Positions 19,679 through 30,778 are shown, numbered from the stretch's first letter. The stretch: 64,000 bases of DNA from Ilumatobacteraceae bacterium (GCA_021298435.1 JAJTFJ010000005.1:1-64000), one strand, 5' to 3'. Translations and numbers: made by a program. Notes: generated by a model not told the origin, from the letters alone.

Positions 19679-20551
19679 ATCGAAGCAAAGATCGTTCTCT
19701 TCTATAAATTCACTCCACTAGCTGATCCGATTGCGATTCGGCTGTGGCAGCGCGCCCTCTGCGAGAAACTGAATCTCAAGGGTCGAATCATTATCTCCAA
19801 GCACGGCATCAACGCAACTGTCGGTGGCGAACTCATGAACGTGAAGTTGTACGTACGTGAGACTCGTGAATTCGCTGCGTTCAAGGACATTGATTTCAAG
19901 TGGTCCGAAGGAGTCGGTGACGACTTTCCTCGCCTGAGCGTGCGCGTCCGCGAAGAGATCGTCACTTTTGGTGTGCCCGGAGAGATCCAGGTTGATGAGA
20001 ATGGAGTCATCGGCGGTGGCCAACACCTCACCCCTAATGAAGTCAACGCACTCGTGGAAGAACGTGGTGATGATGTTGTCTTCTTTGATGGACGTAACGC
20101 TTTTGAATCTCGCATTGGTCGTTTCCGTGGGGCGATTGTTCCGGACACTCGAACCACGCCAGATTTTGTTCGCGAACTTGAGAGCGGAAAGTTCGACCAT
20201 CTCAAGGACAAGCCCATTGTCTCGTACTGCACGGGTGGAATTCGGTGCGAAATCTTGTCTGTCATCATGAAGAATCGCGGCTTCAAAGAGGTGTACCAAA
20301 TTGAAGGTGGCATTGTTCGATACGCAGAGCAATACCGCGATAAGGGCCTGTGGGAAGGATCGCTGTACGTCTTTGATAAGCGCTTGAAGCTTGAGTACGG
20401 AAAAGAAGAACTGCTTCTTGGCGAATGCGATTATTGCGGTGGCGCCACCAACGATTTCTTCAACTGCCGCACGCTCACATGCCGCACTCGTATCTTGGTG
20501 TGCGATGAGTGCACCACCGAGGATGAACCTCAGTGCGTGAACTGTCGTTGA
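19679..20551 (+). CDS. trhO: tRNA uridine(34) hydroxylase TrhO / UPF0176 rhodanese-domain protein
   Basis: [80 protein letters not shown] (rhodanese Cys), C-terminal CxxC pairs; conserved N-terminus extends upstream of the ORF-track start (19835); candidate ATC start at 19679. Confidence 0.85.
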   Translation: MEAKIVLFYKFTPLADPIAIRLWQRALCEKLNLKGRIIISKHGINATVGGELMNVKLYVRETREFAAFKDIDFKWSEGVGDDFPRLSVRVREEIVTFGVPGEIQVDENGVIGGGQHLTPNEVNALVEERGDDVVFFDGRNAFESRIGRFRGAIVPDTRTTPDFVRELESGKFDHLKDKPIVSYCTGGIRCEILSVIMKNRGFKEVYQIEGGIVRYAEQYRDKGLWEGSLYVFDKRLKLEYGKEELLLGECDYCGGATNDFFNCRTLTCRTRILVCDECTTEDEPQCVNCR

Positions 20552-20558
20552 GATTTAT

Positions 20559-21476
20559 CTAACGAAACTGAGAAGCAACTTCGTGCCAGAAGATGCCGTA
20601 CTTTTCAAGACGCTCTTGCGCATTCGCACCCATGGTGAAATCAGGAACACAGATTTCATCGAAACCAAGCTCTTTGTATGCAGCGACAGCATCAACCAAT
20701 TGGCTAGGTGTTCCCACCACTGAACGATCAGCGGGTACGTGAGGACGCAACTTCTCTGCTGCCTCGTCTGACGGCGTGAGAAAGAACAGTGGCTGAACAG
20801 AAGTGCGGACTGTTGCAGGGTCGCGACCTTCTTTTTCACAGGCTTCGCGTAGTTTGGCAATCACACCGCCGGCGACTTCGGGCGTGCCCCAGGTATTCCA
20901 TTCCTGTGCAAACCGTGCCGTGAGACGCAACATGCGATTGCCACCCGTGCCGACCAAAATCGGAAGTGGAGACTGCACTGGCTTTGGCTCACAGGGTGCA
21001 TTCGTAATCGTGAAGTGCTCACCTGCAAACGTCGTGCGCTCTTGGCTCAACATGCTCTTTACGATCTCGATTGCCTCAGCGAAACGATCAACACGTGCCT
21101 TTGCGTCAAAGAGCTCAATGCCGAAAGCGGTGTGCTCGTTGATTTGCCAGCCTGCACCCATACCGAGAACAAATCGGCCATTGCTGATTTGATCAATGGT
21201 GGCTGCACGATTCGCAATCAGCGCCGGGTGGTTCATCGTGGTGGGTGTTACTAACGAACCAAGACGAAGGCGCGATGTGGTGACGGCAAGTGCAGACAGC
21301 ACACTGAAGCATTCGTGGAAATCCCCGCCGATGGGTTCACCATCGGGAGTGTTGGGCATGTAGTGATCGGCGTACCAAAAACCATCCCAGCCCATGTTCT
21401 CGACTTCCGAGACAAAGTCTCGAACTTCAGTCCACGGATGCGCGCTGTTTGCCCAAGCAGAAAAAAACATGTGCAA
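20559..21476 (-). CDS. LLM class (luciferase-like, probably F420-dependent) oxidoreductase
   Basis: WDGFWYADHYMP, RLRLGSLVTPTTMNHPALIANRAATIDQISNGRFVLGMGAGW. Confidence 0.88.
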   Translation of the reverse strand: MHMFFSAWANSAHPWTEVRDFVSEVENMGWDGFWYADHYMPNTPDGEPIGGDFHECFSVLSALAVTTSRLRLGSLVTPTTMNHPALIANRAATIDQISNGRFVLGMGAGWQINEHTAFGIELFDAKARVDRFAEAIEIVKSMLSQERTTFAGEHFTITNAPCEPKPVQSPLPILVGTGGNRMLRLTARFAQEWNTWGTPEVAGGVIAKLREACEKEGRDPATVRTSVQPLFFLTPSDEAAEKLRPHVPADRSVVGTPSQLVDAVAAYKELGFDEICVPDFTMGANAQERLEKYGIFWHEVASQFR

Positions 21477-21481
21477 AGAAA

Positions 21482-22801
21482 TCAGCTTGGGCCAGAGAAC
21501 ATGCCGCGATAGACCTGTGGCTTCGGTGGTGTTGATTCACCTTCGTAGCGGTTGATCTCAGCACGAGCAACAACGCCCCAGTGCACTTCGTCCGGACCAT
21601 CAGCAATACGCAGTGTGCGCTGGCTGGCGTACATGCGTGCAAGTGGAGTCCACTGCGACACACCAGTGCCACCGTGCATCTGAATTGCTTCGTCGATGAT
21701 TTGGCACACGCGAATAGGCACCATTGCCTTGACGGCACTCACCCAAACACGTGCTTCTGCGTTACCCATGGTGTCCATCGCCTTGGCAGCACGAAGAACC
21801 ATGAGTCGACATGCCTCGATCTCGATACGTGCCTTTGCGATGACTTCGGGGTTCTTACCCAAACGAACAATCGGACGACCAAATGCTTCACGAGTAAGGC
21901 CACGACGAATCATGAGTTCCAATGCACGCTCTGCTGCGCCGATTGAACGCATGCAGTGGTGAATACGACCAGGTCCGAGGCGAAGCTGCGAGATTTCGAA
22001 TCCGCGACCTTCACCCAAAAGAATGTTGTCCTTCGGTACGCGAGCATTCGTGAAACGAATGTGCATGTGGCCGTGAGGCGCATCGTCTTCACCGAAGACT
22101 TCCATTGGGCCGACAATCTGCACGCCAGGTGTGTCCATCGGAACAAGAATTTGTGAGTGCTTGCGGCTTGGTGGTCCATCAGGGCTTGTGAGCAACATGA
22201 CGATCATGATCTTGCAACGGGGGTCACCCGCGCCAGATGCGTAGTACTTGTCTCCGTTGATGACCCACTCGTCACCGTCAAGGTATGCAAGGCACTTCAG
22301 GTTCTTTGCGTCTGACGATGCAACATCTGGCTCTGTCATGACGTATGCCGAGCGAATCTCGCCATTCAACAATGGTGTGAGCCACTTGTCTTTCTGCTCG
22401 CGTGTTCCCACGCGCTCAAGAACTTCCATGTTGCCTGTGTCAGGTGCTGCACAGTTCATCGACTCTGATGCGAGAGGGTTCTTGCCCAACTCAACAGCGA
22501 TGTATGCATAGTCAAGGTTGGAAAGACCTTCGCCGGTCTCAGCATCAGGCAAGAAGAAGTTCCAGAGGCCTTGTGCTTTTGCTTTGGCCTTCAACCCATC
22601 AAGAAGCTCAAGCTGACCTGGTGCGTAATCCCAGCGGTTCTCGCGACCCTCACCCAATGCATAGAACTTCTCAGCAGTGGGTTCCACTTCTTCAGCAATG
22701 AACTTCTTTACTGCGTTGAACAATGGGATGGCCTTCTCAGACATCGCAAGATTCATCGAATCGTCGGTCTCTGATGCTGAATGCATTCCTGGCTTTGGCA
22801 T
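21482..22801 (-). CDS. Acyl-CoA dehydrogenase
   Basis: YVMTEPDVASSDAKN, GRIHHCMRSIGAAERALELM, QIIDEAIQMHGGTGVSQWTPLARMYASQRTLRIADGPDEVH. Confidence 0.9.
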   Translation of the reverse strand: MPKPGMHSASETDDSMNLAMSEKAIPLFNAVKKFIAEEVEPTAEKFYALGEGRENRWDYAPGQLELLDGLKAKAKAQGLWNFFLPDAETGEGLSNLDYAYIAVELGKNPLASESMNCAAPDTGNMEVLERVGTREQKDKWLTPLLNGEIRSAYVMTEPDVASSDAKNLKCLAYLDGDEWVINGDKYYASGAGDPRCKIMIVMLLTSPDGPPSRKHSQILVPMDTPGVQIVGPMEVFGEDDAPHGHMHIRFTNARVPKDNILLGEGRGFEISQLRLGPGRIHHCMRSIGAAERALELMIRRGLTREAFGRPIVRLGKNPEVIAKARIEIEACRLMVLRAAKAMDTMGNAEARVWVSAVKAMVPIRVCQIIDEAIQMHGGTGVSQWTPLARMYASQRTLRIADGPDEVHWGVVARAEINRYEGESTPPKPQVYRGMFSGPS

Positions 22802-22948
22802 GTCACGCTCCCTATTCAGTGGGCCGCTCTGACCCCTCTCGTCACCCTAGTTCTCCTCGGCCCTCTCACCCCATGGCGGACGGGTCCCCTTCTGTCTCCC
22901 TAATCCTTATTGGCTAAGGTCAATTCCTCTATCTATATGGGAGGCACC

Positions 22949-24850
22949 ATGTCGAGGACCGAACTCCACAAACCAGCAACTGCTCACACCAAGGCACGCA
23001 ATGCCACGGTGACGATTCCGACAGACGCTGGGGACTTTGAACGCGCCACTCGGGGGTTCATCGCCCCTCACCCCACCGGTCACATTGTGGACGCAACTGG
23101 TCGCACCGTCATCAACGTCAACGATTACGACTTCCTTGCAGTGGGCAACCCAGCCCCCGACACCGTGAACCCCAGCCTGTGGCGTCACGCGCAGTTGAAC
23201 CATCATCACGGACTCTTTGAAGTGCGTAAAGACGTCTACCAAGTTCGTGGATACGACATCTCCAACATCACATTCCTTCGCGGCAACACCGGCTGGCTAG
23301 TGATTGACCCACTTACAACAGAACAGACAGCTCGGGACAGCTATGAGCTCGTGACTGCACAACTTGGTTTCCTCCCGGTTGTCGCCGTGATCTACACACA
23401 CTCACACACCGACCATTTCGGTGGCGTTCTTGGTGTGACTACGCAAGAAGAAGTCGATGCTGGTCGATGCATCGTTATTGCGCCCGAACACTTCATGCAT
23501 GAGACCGTTGGCGAGAACGTGATTGCTGGTCCAGCGATGGGTCGCCGTGCACTCTTCCAATTCGGTCCTCTCTTGCCTGCAGCACCGACAGGTCACATCG
23601 ACTGTGGTCTTGGTAACTCTGTCCCCATTGGTCCTCCGGGACTCATTGCTCCGACACACGACATCACATTCACTGGCGAAGAGATGACAGTTGATGGCAT
23701 CCGCATTATCTTCCAACTCACACCAGAGTCAGAAGCACCAGCGGAGATGAACTTCTTCTTCCCCGACCTCAATGCCTTGTGTATGGCAGAAAACTGCAAC
23801 CACACAATGCACAACCTGATTCCGATTCGCGGCGCTCTTGTACGCAATGCGATGAATTGGTCGAAGTACATCAACGAAGCAATGGAATTGTTTGGTGCAC
23901 AGACCGACGTTGTGTTCACATCGCATCACTGGCCACGTTGGGGCAACGAAGATCTCATGGGCTTCCTCACCAATCAGCGCGACCTATACAAGTGGATGCA
24001 CGACCAAACAATGCGCTGGGCAAACCACGGTTTGGTCGCTGCAGAAATTGCCGAGACGTTGCAGTTGCCAGAAGAGTTCCTTGCAAACGACCACACCCGC
24101 GGGTACTACGGCGACTTGGTACACAACTCAAAAGCGGTGTACCAGCGATACCTCAGTTGGTACGACGGCAACCCAGCAAACCTGAAGAAGTATCCACCTG
24201 TCGAAGCGGGAAAGCGTTATGTCGAACTTGCCGGCGGTGCAGATGCACTTCTCGCCAAGGCACGTGCCGCGTTTGACGCCGGCGATTATCGCTGGGTCGT
24301 CGAACTTCTGAATCATTTGATTTTTGCTGATGCATCCAATCAGGCAGCTCGTGACTTGCAAGCTGACACGTTTGAGCAAATGGGATACCAGGCAGAGTCA
24401 GCAACATTCCGCAATGCGTATCTCAATGGCGCACAAGAACTTCGATACGGACCTCCTCCTCTGACTGGTGGAGCTGGACGAGGTCGTGGCATTCTGCGCG
24501 CAATGTCCGTCGAGCAAGTCTTTGACACCATTGCTGTTCGCCTGAAGTCAGAAGAAGTGGGTGGACAAAAACTGTTCATCAACTGGACGTTTACCGACCT
24601 CAATGAGAAGTGGGTGTTGGGATTATCTAACCGCACCCTGTTCCACGTGCAGGGCCGTCATGAATTTTCTGCAGCAGCAACGTTGACAATGGAAAGAATG
24701 ACACTCGTCGACATCGTGACCCAACAAACAACGTTTATGGATCAAGTCAACGGAGGCAATATCACTGTTGATGGCGATGCATCTGCGCTTCTGACCATCT
24801 TTGGCAACCTCGACGTGTTCACACCTGGGTTCCATATTGTGGAGCCATAG
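22949..24850 (+). CDS. MBL-fold alkyl/aryl sulfatase with C-terminal SCP2-like domain (SdsA/BDS1 type)
   Basis: IYTHSHTDHFGGV metal motif, NCNHTMHNLIPIRGALVRNAMNWSKYINEA, SCP2-like C-terminus; GGGAGG SD before ATG at 22949. Confidence 0.85.
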   Translation: MSRTELHKPATAHTKARNATVTIPTDAGDFERATRGFIAPHPTGHIVDATGRTVINVNDYDFLAVGNPAPDTVNPSLWRHAQLNHHHGLFEVRKDVYQVRGYDISNITFLRGNTGWLVIDPLTTEQTARDSYELVTAQLGFLPVVAVIYTHSHTDHFGGVLGVTTQEEVDAGRCIVIAPEHFMHETVGENVIAGPAMGRRALFQFGPLLPAAPTGHIDCGLGNSVPIGPPGLIAPTHDITFTGEEMTVDGIRIIFQLTPESEAPAEMNFFFPDLNALCMAENCNHTMHNLIPIRGALVRNAMNWSKYINEAMELFGAQTDVVFTSHHWPRWGNEDLMGFLTNQRDLYKWMHDQTMRWANHGLVAAEIAETLQLPEEFLANDHTRGYYGDLVHNSKAVYQRYLSWYDGNPANLKKYPPVEAGKRYVELAGGADALLAKARAAFDAGDYRWVVELLNHLIFADASNQAARDLQADTFEQMGYQAESATFRNAYLNGAQELRYGPPPLTGGAGRGRGILRAMSVEQVFDTIAVRLKSEEVGGQKLFINWTFTDLNEKWVLGLSNRTLFHVQGRHEFSAAATLTMERMTLVDIVTQQTTFMDQVNGGNITVDGDASALLTIFGNLDVFTPGFHIVEP

Positions 24851-24925
24851 AACTCTTCGGCAACTAGACGTAAGTCATTTATTTGCGTCAGTATTTAAGA
24901 TCCTGAGCAGCAAGGGGACGACAAT

Positions 24926-27900
24926 ATGGCTCATCGTGTGACAGCACCTGCCATGCAACGTGCACAACGCCTTCTCAGCGACCGCGTCGAGCCAAAAATC
25001 TTGAGCGATGGTCTGAACTTCGAGATTGTTGCAACAGAAGAATTCTTTGAGTCGCCTGGATACGACACTGCGACACGATCACAACTTGCACCTTTCACGA
25101 TTGGCACCAAATGGGGACGCGCATGGCACACGCGGTGGTTTCGATTATCAACCAAAGTCCCCGCGCACTTAAAAGATCAGCCACTCGTTGCCCATATTGA
25201 TCTTGGCTTCATCGGACGTGGCGATGGTTTCGAAGTGGAAGCTCTTGCGTACCGCGATGGGAAGGTGCTGCATGCCATCCAACCTGATCGCCGTCTTCTG
25301 CACCTCGGTGCTGGTGTTCTCGGCGAGCACATCGAGATTTGGATTGAAGCAGCAGCCACACCCATTATCGCTGGACATCAATCTGGCTATGGGCCAACGC
25401 CATACGGCGACCCGTCAACTGCACCCATCGCACCTATCTACACACTTCGGACGGCACGGCTCTGCGTCTTTCATTCCGACATCAATCAATTCTCTATCGC
25501 GTTGCATACGTGCATCAATCTCTGCCTCGACCTCGAAGAGAAGTCTCCGCAACGTGCACGAATTTTTGCCGCGCTCGAACGATGTGACCAGGTATTTGAT
25601 CCCAACAATGTCGCAGAGTCACTGCCACTTGCCCATGAAGAACTTACTTCTGTCCTCTCCGTTGGTAACGGCCCATCAGCACATCGCATCATCGCCACTG
25701 GTCATGCACATTTAGACACAGCGTGGTTGTGGCCAATCCGAGAGACTCGCCGGAAGGCACTGCGCACATTCGCCAACGCCGTGTATCTCCTCAACACCAA
25801 TCCAGACATGGTGTATTGCCACAGCCAGGCACAGCACTATGCGTGGGTGGCGCAGGATGCTCCAGAACTCTTTCAAGAAGTACAACGTCTTGTGGCAGAA
25901 GGACGTTGGGAACCAATCGGTGGCATGTGGGTGGAGACTGATCTCAACTTGCCATCGGGGGAAAGTTTGTTGCGTCAACTCGTACAAGGGCAACGAGCAT
26001 TTAGCCAGTGGTTCAACACAACATGTAACGGCGCATTCCTGCCTGATGATTTCGGATATCCCGGTGGTCTTCCTCAGATTGTGGCGCACGGCGGATGTGA
26101 ATGGTTCTTCACACAAAAGCTGAGTTGGAACGAGACAAATCGAATGCCTCACCATTCCTTCTGGTGGGAAGGAATTGATGGCACTCAAGTGTTCACCCAC
26201 TTCAGCCCTGTTGATACCTACAACGCAATCATGACTGCATCACAATTGCGTTTTGCAGAACGCAACTTCCGTGACCATGCCGGTGCATCATCCTCACTCG
26301 TGCTGTATGGACACGGCGATGGTGGCGGCGGACCGACTCAAACAATGATTGATCGTTCACGTCTTGCAGCCGACTTAGAAGGCGTTCCTCGAGTCAGCTT
26401 CGGGAAAGTAAAAGACTTTTTTGCTGACACAATCGACGAATACGGCGCTTCAGCCCCTCGGTGGGTTGGTGAAATGTACTTCGAAAAGCACCGTGGGACT
26501 TTCTCCACCCAAGTCAAGACAAAGCAAGGCAACCGTTGGAGCGAACGGCTCTTGCATGAACTCGAACTGTGGTCCGCATCTGCTGGCGTTCGCCCTGCGA
26601 CCATCGATGACCTGTGGCAACGGGTTCTCACTCAGCAGTTTCATGACATCATTCCTGGCTCGTCCATTGCATGGGTACACGCCGATACGGAAGCGGAGCA
26701 CGCTGCAGTCGCCGAAGAGATTGAAGTCATCCTCGCTCGAGTCATTCCGGTGCAGAAGGGCGACACACATGTTCTCAATCCAGCCCCGGTCCTTGTTAAC
26801 TCGGTTGCTGATATTGATGGTTCACCAGCATGGGTGACTGCGCCACCCTTTGCGGCTGCAAAAACATCACGCGAACTTCCCGATGATGTTCAAGCAGTGT
26901 CGGTTGAAGAACTGGCGAATGGGTGGCGTATCGCCAATGGACTCATCTCTTTTGACATCACACGAAATGGAAACATCGAATCCATCTCGAATGGTCAGAG
27001 AAATGTCATTCCTCCCGGACTTGTCACATCATTCACACTGAGACAAGATCGTCCCGCCGAGTATGACGCGTGGGATATCGACGCAACAGATGCAAATGCT
27101 CCAATCGAGGCGTGGCTGAATGAAGGAATAACAGCAGTTGTTGAATCAGGCCCACTTCGTGCGGTTGTCGAATGCGCATATGCGACTGACAATTCCCAAT
27201 TTGTCGTGCGCTACACCTTGCGTGCCCATTCACCCACTCTCGACATCGCCCTCGATGCCAATTGGCAAGAGTCAGAACGTCGACTGCAGTGGCAGTTACC
27301 TACCGGACTTCGATCAGTACAGGCACTGTGCGGCACCCAGTTCGGTCACGTTCAACGCGCCCGTCATGCAAACACCAGTTGGGATGTCGCACGATTCGAA
27401 GTCTGTGCACATCGCTATGTCGCTGTCCACGAACGTACCTTCGGCGTCGCGATTCTTGCCGATGGCCCTCGCGGATACGACGTGCGTGGAGACGAGTTGA
27501 AACTCACACTGTTGCGGGCACCACACTTTCCCGACCCACGGGCAGACATCGGGCAGCAACACCTGGAATGGTCAGTCATGCTCACCGATGGCGATCCACT
27601 TCTTCACGGCGTGGAAGAGGAATCTGCGCGAATTGCGCATCCACTTCGCGTTGTGGATGGCACGCCAGTTCTCTCACCTCTCGACATAGACCTTCGAGTT
27701 CATGGCGCACTCATCAGTGCCGTCAAGCCAGCAGACGATGAATCGGGAGATCTCATTGTTCGAGTGTGGGAAACATTGGGAAGTCGCACCCTTGGCACCT
27801 TGCAAGTAGGAGGAGCCATTGACGCCGAACTGTGCAATGGCCTTGAGGTCTCTGATGATGTCTCACTTGATGTCACCGACGGCGTAATGGATGTGGAACT

Positions 27901-27940
27901 TCGACCTTTCGAAATTCAAACCATTCGCATCAAGCGGTAA
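24926..27940 (+). CDS. Alpha-mannosidase, glycoside hydrolase family 38
   Basis: IATGHAHLDTAWLWPIRETRRK, WVETDLNLPSGESLLRQLVQGQRAF, LPDDFGYPGGLPQI. Confidence 0.92.
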   Translation: MAHRVTAPAMQRAQRLLSDRVEPKILSDGLNFEIVATEEFFESPGYDTATRSQLAPFTIGTKWGRAWHTRWFRLSTKVPAHLKDQPLVAHIDLGFIGRGDGFEVEALAYRDGKVLHAIQPDRRLLHLGAGVLGEHIEIWIEAAATPIIAGHQSGYGPTPYGDPSTAPIAPIYTLRTARLCVFHSDINQFSIALHTCINLCLDLEEKSPQRARIFAALERCDQVFDPNNVAESLPLAHEELTSVLSVGNGPSAHRIIATGHAHLDTAWLWPIRETRRKALRTFANAVYLLNTNPDMVYCHSQAQHYAWVAQDAPELFQEVQRLVAEGRWEPIGGMWVETDLNLPSGESLLRQLVQGQRAFSQWFNTTCNGAFLPDDFGYPGGLPQIVAHGGCEWFFTQKLSWNETNRMPHHSFWWEGIDGTQVFTHFSPVDTYNAIMTASQLRFAERNFRDHAGASSSLVLYGHGDGGGGPTQTMIDRSRLAADLEGVPRVSFGKVKDFFADTIDEYGASAPRWVGEMYFEKHRGTFSTQVKTKQGNRWSERLLHELELWSASAGVRPATIDDLWQRVLTQQFHDIIPGSSIAWVHADTEAEHAAVAEEIEVILARVIPVQKGDTHVLNPAPVLVNSVADIDGSPAWVTAPPFAAAKTSRELPDDVQAVSVEELANGWRIANGLISFDITRNGNIESISNGQRNVIPPGLVTSFTLRQDRPAEYDAWDIDATDANAPIEAWLNEGITAVVESGPLRAVVECAYATDNSQFVVRYTLRAHSPTLDIALDANWQESERRLQWQLPTGLRSVQALCGTQFGHVQRARHANTSWDVARFEVCAHRYVAVHERTFGVAILADGPRGYDVRGDELKLTLLRAPHFPDPRADIGQQHLEWSVMLTDGDPLLHGVEEESARIAHPLRVVDGTPVLSPLDIDLRVHGALISAVKPADDESGDLIVRVWETLGSRTLGTLQVGGAIDAELCNGLEVSDDVSLDVTDGVMDVELRPFEIQTIRIKR

Positions 27941-27943
27941 CTG

Positions 27944-28624
27944 TTACTTCAAGACCTTCAGACAAGTCAGTCCGCGGAATGTTTCCGGAACAATAAAGAC
28001 GTTGTAGCGATAATCACTCCAACAACTTGAACCAGTGACTTTTACTTTCTCGCCGCCTAGTTCACCGCTCGTGCGGTCAAGTGGCCAGTCTCCAGAAATA
28101 TCGGAGGCAACAAGACGTCGAGACAACTGGCCGGGTGTAACTGTTCCGGTGTAGACACCGTCATCGGTCAACTTAGATAGCCGCTTCTCAAACTGCGTGA
28201 TGCGTTCAATGGCTTCGTTGGCTGCGGCAGCGGCAGCGGCAGCGTCTCTGATTGCGGCAGCTGCATCATCGACAACCGTCGCGATCTTTTCAGCTGCGTC
28301 TTCGGCTGCTGCCTTTGCCTTTGCAGCTTCTGCTCGCGCCGCAGCGATATCAGATTCATACGCGTCGACTTTCTCTTCGAGCTTGCTCACTTTCGCTGAC
28401 AGTTCTCCGATTATCTCAAGAATGTTTGATGGTGGAAGCGAGTCATCGGGGATGAGTTCAGGAATCTCCCCTTCCGTCGGAACAGTGGTCTCGGTGGAAT
28501 CGTTAGGACCAGCAGTAAAGATCTGCCTGGCGGATGAACCTGCCCACACCACACCAACAACGAGGATGGATAACGCCACCGCAAACAATGAGGTTCCGAT
28601 AAGACTTGACGTCACTTTACGCAT
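27944..28624 (-). CDS. Membrane-anchored Ala/Lys/Glu-rich coiled-coil protein of unknown function
   Basis: N-terminal TM (LFAVALSILVVGVVWA), coiled coil (LSAKVSKLEEKVDAYESDIAAARAEAAKAKAAAEDAAEK). Confidence 0.6.
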   Translation of the reverse strand: MRKVTSSLIGTSLFAVALSILVVGVVWAGSSARQIFTAGPNDSTETTVPTEGEIPELIPDDSLPPSNILEIIGELSAKVSKLEEKVDAYESDIAAARAEAAKAKAAAEDAAEKIATVVDDAAAAIRDAAAAAAAANEAIERITQFEKRLSKLTDDGVYTGTVTPGQLSRRLVASDISGDWPLDRTSGELGGEKVKVTGSSCWSDYRYNVFIVPETFRGLTCLKVLK

Positions 28625-28722
28625 GTCATCACTCTACGGAGGGGGTGTCTCGCCTCTTCATTCACCTACCCCCACGCAGTACTGTCAATGTGTTGCAACG
28701 CGCAACATACAAAGGGGGCACC

Positions 28723-29697
28723 ATGGCTGAGCGTTTTGAAAATGGATACGGCGGACTTGTCGCTGTCGTCACTGGTGGCGGTACCGGCATGGGTCGTGAG
28801 CTTGTTCGTCAGCTCACTGCTCAAGGGTGCGATGTCGCAACGTGTGATGTCATCCCAGAGAATCTCGCAGCCACTGTCGATCTCTGTACAACTGATGGCA
28901 ACACCGGGCAGATCCTCACCCATATCGCCGACGTATCAGTTGAGACAGAAGTCCTCGCCTTCCGCGATGCAGTTGCGAAATGGCGCCCACATGTGCATGT
29001 CTTGTTCAACAATGCAGGCATCGGTGGCGGCGGAAGTTTCGTTCTTGATGAACGTGCCGGCTGGGAAAAGACATTCAATGTGTGCTTTGGCGGCGTCTAC
29101 AACAACACTCGCGCCTTTCTTCCCCTTCTTCTTGCTGCACCATTTGGTCAAGTGGTGAACACAAGTTCCGTCAATGGCTTCTGGGCAACTCTCGGACCCA
29201 ATGTGTCTCACACTGCGTACAGCGCAGCAAAGTTTGCGGTGAAGGGCTTCACTGAAGCTCTTATCACTGATTTCCGTTTGAATGCACCAACATTGCGCGC
29301 ATCTGTGGTCATGCCTGGCCACATCGGCACAGACATCATGATCAACTCTCAGAAGTTGCAGGGTGCCGACCCCGAAACAATGACGCAGGAACAACTTGAT
29401 CAGGTGCGCGAGCGCTACGAACGTCAAGGAACAGACATGTCAGCCATCAGCGATGCCGACCTTCGCGCTCTCATGAAGATGGGGGCAGAAGGCTTCCGCG
29501 ATGTTGCTCCGATGTCAGCTGCAGATGCATCGAAGTTCATTCTTGATTCAGTTTCACGCGGAGGTTGGCGCATTTTGGTCGGAGATGATGCAGTTGTGCT
29601 CGACGACGAAGTGCGCAAAGCACCAAAAGATGCGTACCTCCCCGAGTTCATGGACCGTCTCCATGCACGTGGCGCCATGAACGCTATGGGTCGCTAA
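28723..29697 (+). CDS. SDR family oxidoreductase
   Basis: VAVVTGGGTGMGRELVRQL, FNNAGIGG, SSVNGFWATLGPNVSHTAYSAAKFAVKG; GGGGG SD before ATG at 28723. Confidence 0.9.
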   Translation: MAERFENGYGGLVAVVTGGGTGMGRELVRQLTAQGCDVATCDVIPENLAATVDLCTTDGNTGQILTHIADVSVETEVLAFRDAVAKWRPHVHVLFNNAGIGGGGSFVLDERAGWEKTFNVCFGGVYNNTRAFLPLLLAAPFGQVVNTSSVNGFWATLGPNVSHTAYSAAKFAVKGFTEALITDFRLNAPTLRASVVMPGHIGTDIMINSQKLQGADPETMTQEQLDQVRERYERQGTDMSAISDADLRALMKMGAEGFRDVAPMSAADASKFILDSVSRGGWRILVGDDAVVLDDEVRKAPKDAYLPEFMDRLHARGAMNAMGR

Positions 29698-30000
29698 CCC
29701 CAACTGTTTCCAACCACTTTTAGTCAGGTTCGCTTGTCGTTCACCTGAAAGAAAGGTGCGTGTATCACCATGGCTACATGGAACACACACCACAGAAAAG
29801 TTCAGTTCTTGAATCAGTCGTCCTGGCCATCTCTTCCATCGGATTAGGCGCTTACTGTGCGTCATTTTCCAGCCATCTTGCGATGCAGGCAGTCCTCATG
29901 AGCCTGCCACCGGCAACACTTTTCATCTCTCAGCGCCGTAAAAAGGCCACTGTCGCCGTCATGGACGCACCTCGCCACACCGCAGTGGAATACTTATCGG

Positions 30001-30777
30001 GTGTTCACGCCGCCTGAGTATCTCTCCCCTTCGTCGATCCGCACCTTCCGCGACTGTCCGCAGAAGTTCAAGATCGGCCGATTTGACAACATCAAGGAAC
30101 CACCATCGTGGGCGACTCACCTTGGTTCCTTTGTTCACGAGGTACTTGAACACCTCTACGGTTTGCCTCACGAGGATCGCACCAATGATTCGCTGAAGAC
30201 TTTGGCCGGCGATCTCTGGACTACAAACGAGTGGGAAGCAAAAGTGCTCGCTCTCACCGAGCCCAAAGGTGGCATCAGAGATTTCAAAGTCGAGGCGTTT
30301 GCCAGCATGACCAACTTGTGGAAGTTGGAAGATCCTGCCGAAACAGATCTTGATGAGATGGAAATGAAGCTCGAAGCCGATGTCGAAGGTGTTCAGATGC
30401 TCGGATACATCGACCGCTTGATGATTGACGATGAGCAGTCAGCCATCATCTCCGATTACAAAACGGGCAAAATTCCGAATGAGAAATTCACATCGGAAGA
30501 CGACAAGTTCTTCCAGTTGCTCGCGTACGCACTGATGCTCGAAGCAAGTGATGGAGTGCCCACCAGCAAAGTGGAACTTCTGTATCTCACGCAGTCAGCC
30601 AAGCATGAACTTGCTGCAACACCAGTGAAGTTGTCGATCGCTAAAGGCACCATTGTGGAAACCAAGGAAGCCCTTGATGCAGCGTGTGGTACAGGCGACT
30701 TCCACTGCAACGTCACCAAACTGTGTGATTGGTGCCATTACAAAAAGATTGGCGTTTGCCCCGCCTGGAAGAGCTAG
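30001..30777 (+). CDS. PD-(D/E)XK nuclease superfamily protein (RecB/AddB-like, possible Fe-S staple)
   Basis: LSPSSIRTFRDCPQKFKI, GYIDRLM...IISDYKTGKIP catalytic block, C-terminal CNVTKLCDWCHYKKIGVCPAW. Confidence 0.82.
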   Translation: MFTPPEYLSPSSIRTFRDCPQKFKIGRFDNIKEPPSWATHLGSFVHEVLEHLYGLPHEDRTNDSLKTLAGDLWTTNEWEAKVLALTEPKGGIRDFKVEAFASMTNLWKLEDPAETDLDEMEMKLEADVEGVQMLGYIDRLMIDDEQSAIISDYKTGKIPNEKFTSEDDKFFQLLAYALMLEASDGVPTSKVELLYLTQSAKHELAATPVKLSIAKGTIVETKEALDAACGTGDFHCNVTKLCDWCHYKKIGVCPAWKS

Positions 30778-30778
30778 A

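Noticed and set aside
28197-28730. 177-aa Ala/Ser-rich plus-strand ORF
   Set aside because: Antisense to the coiled-coil protein at 27944-28624; composition is a by-product of Ala/Glu/Lys codons on the other strand.
29760-30017. 85-aa ORF with hydrophobic segment
   Set aside because: Possible small membrane protein (start about 29778) but no family evidence, and it overlaps the 5' end of the nuclease gene; not supported enough to list.
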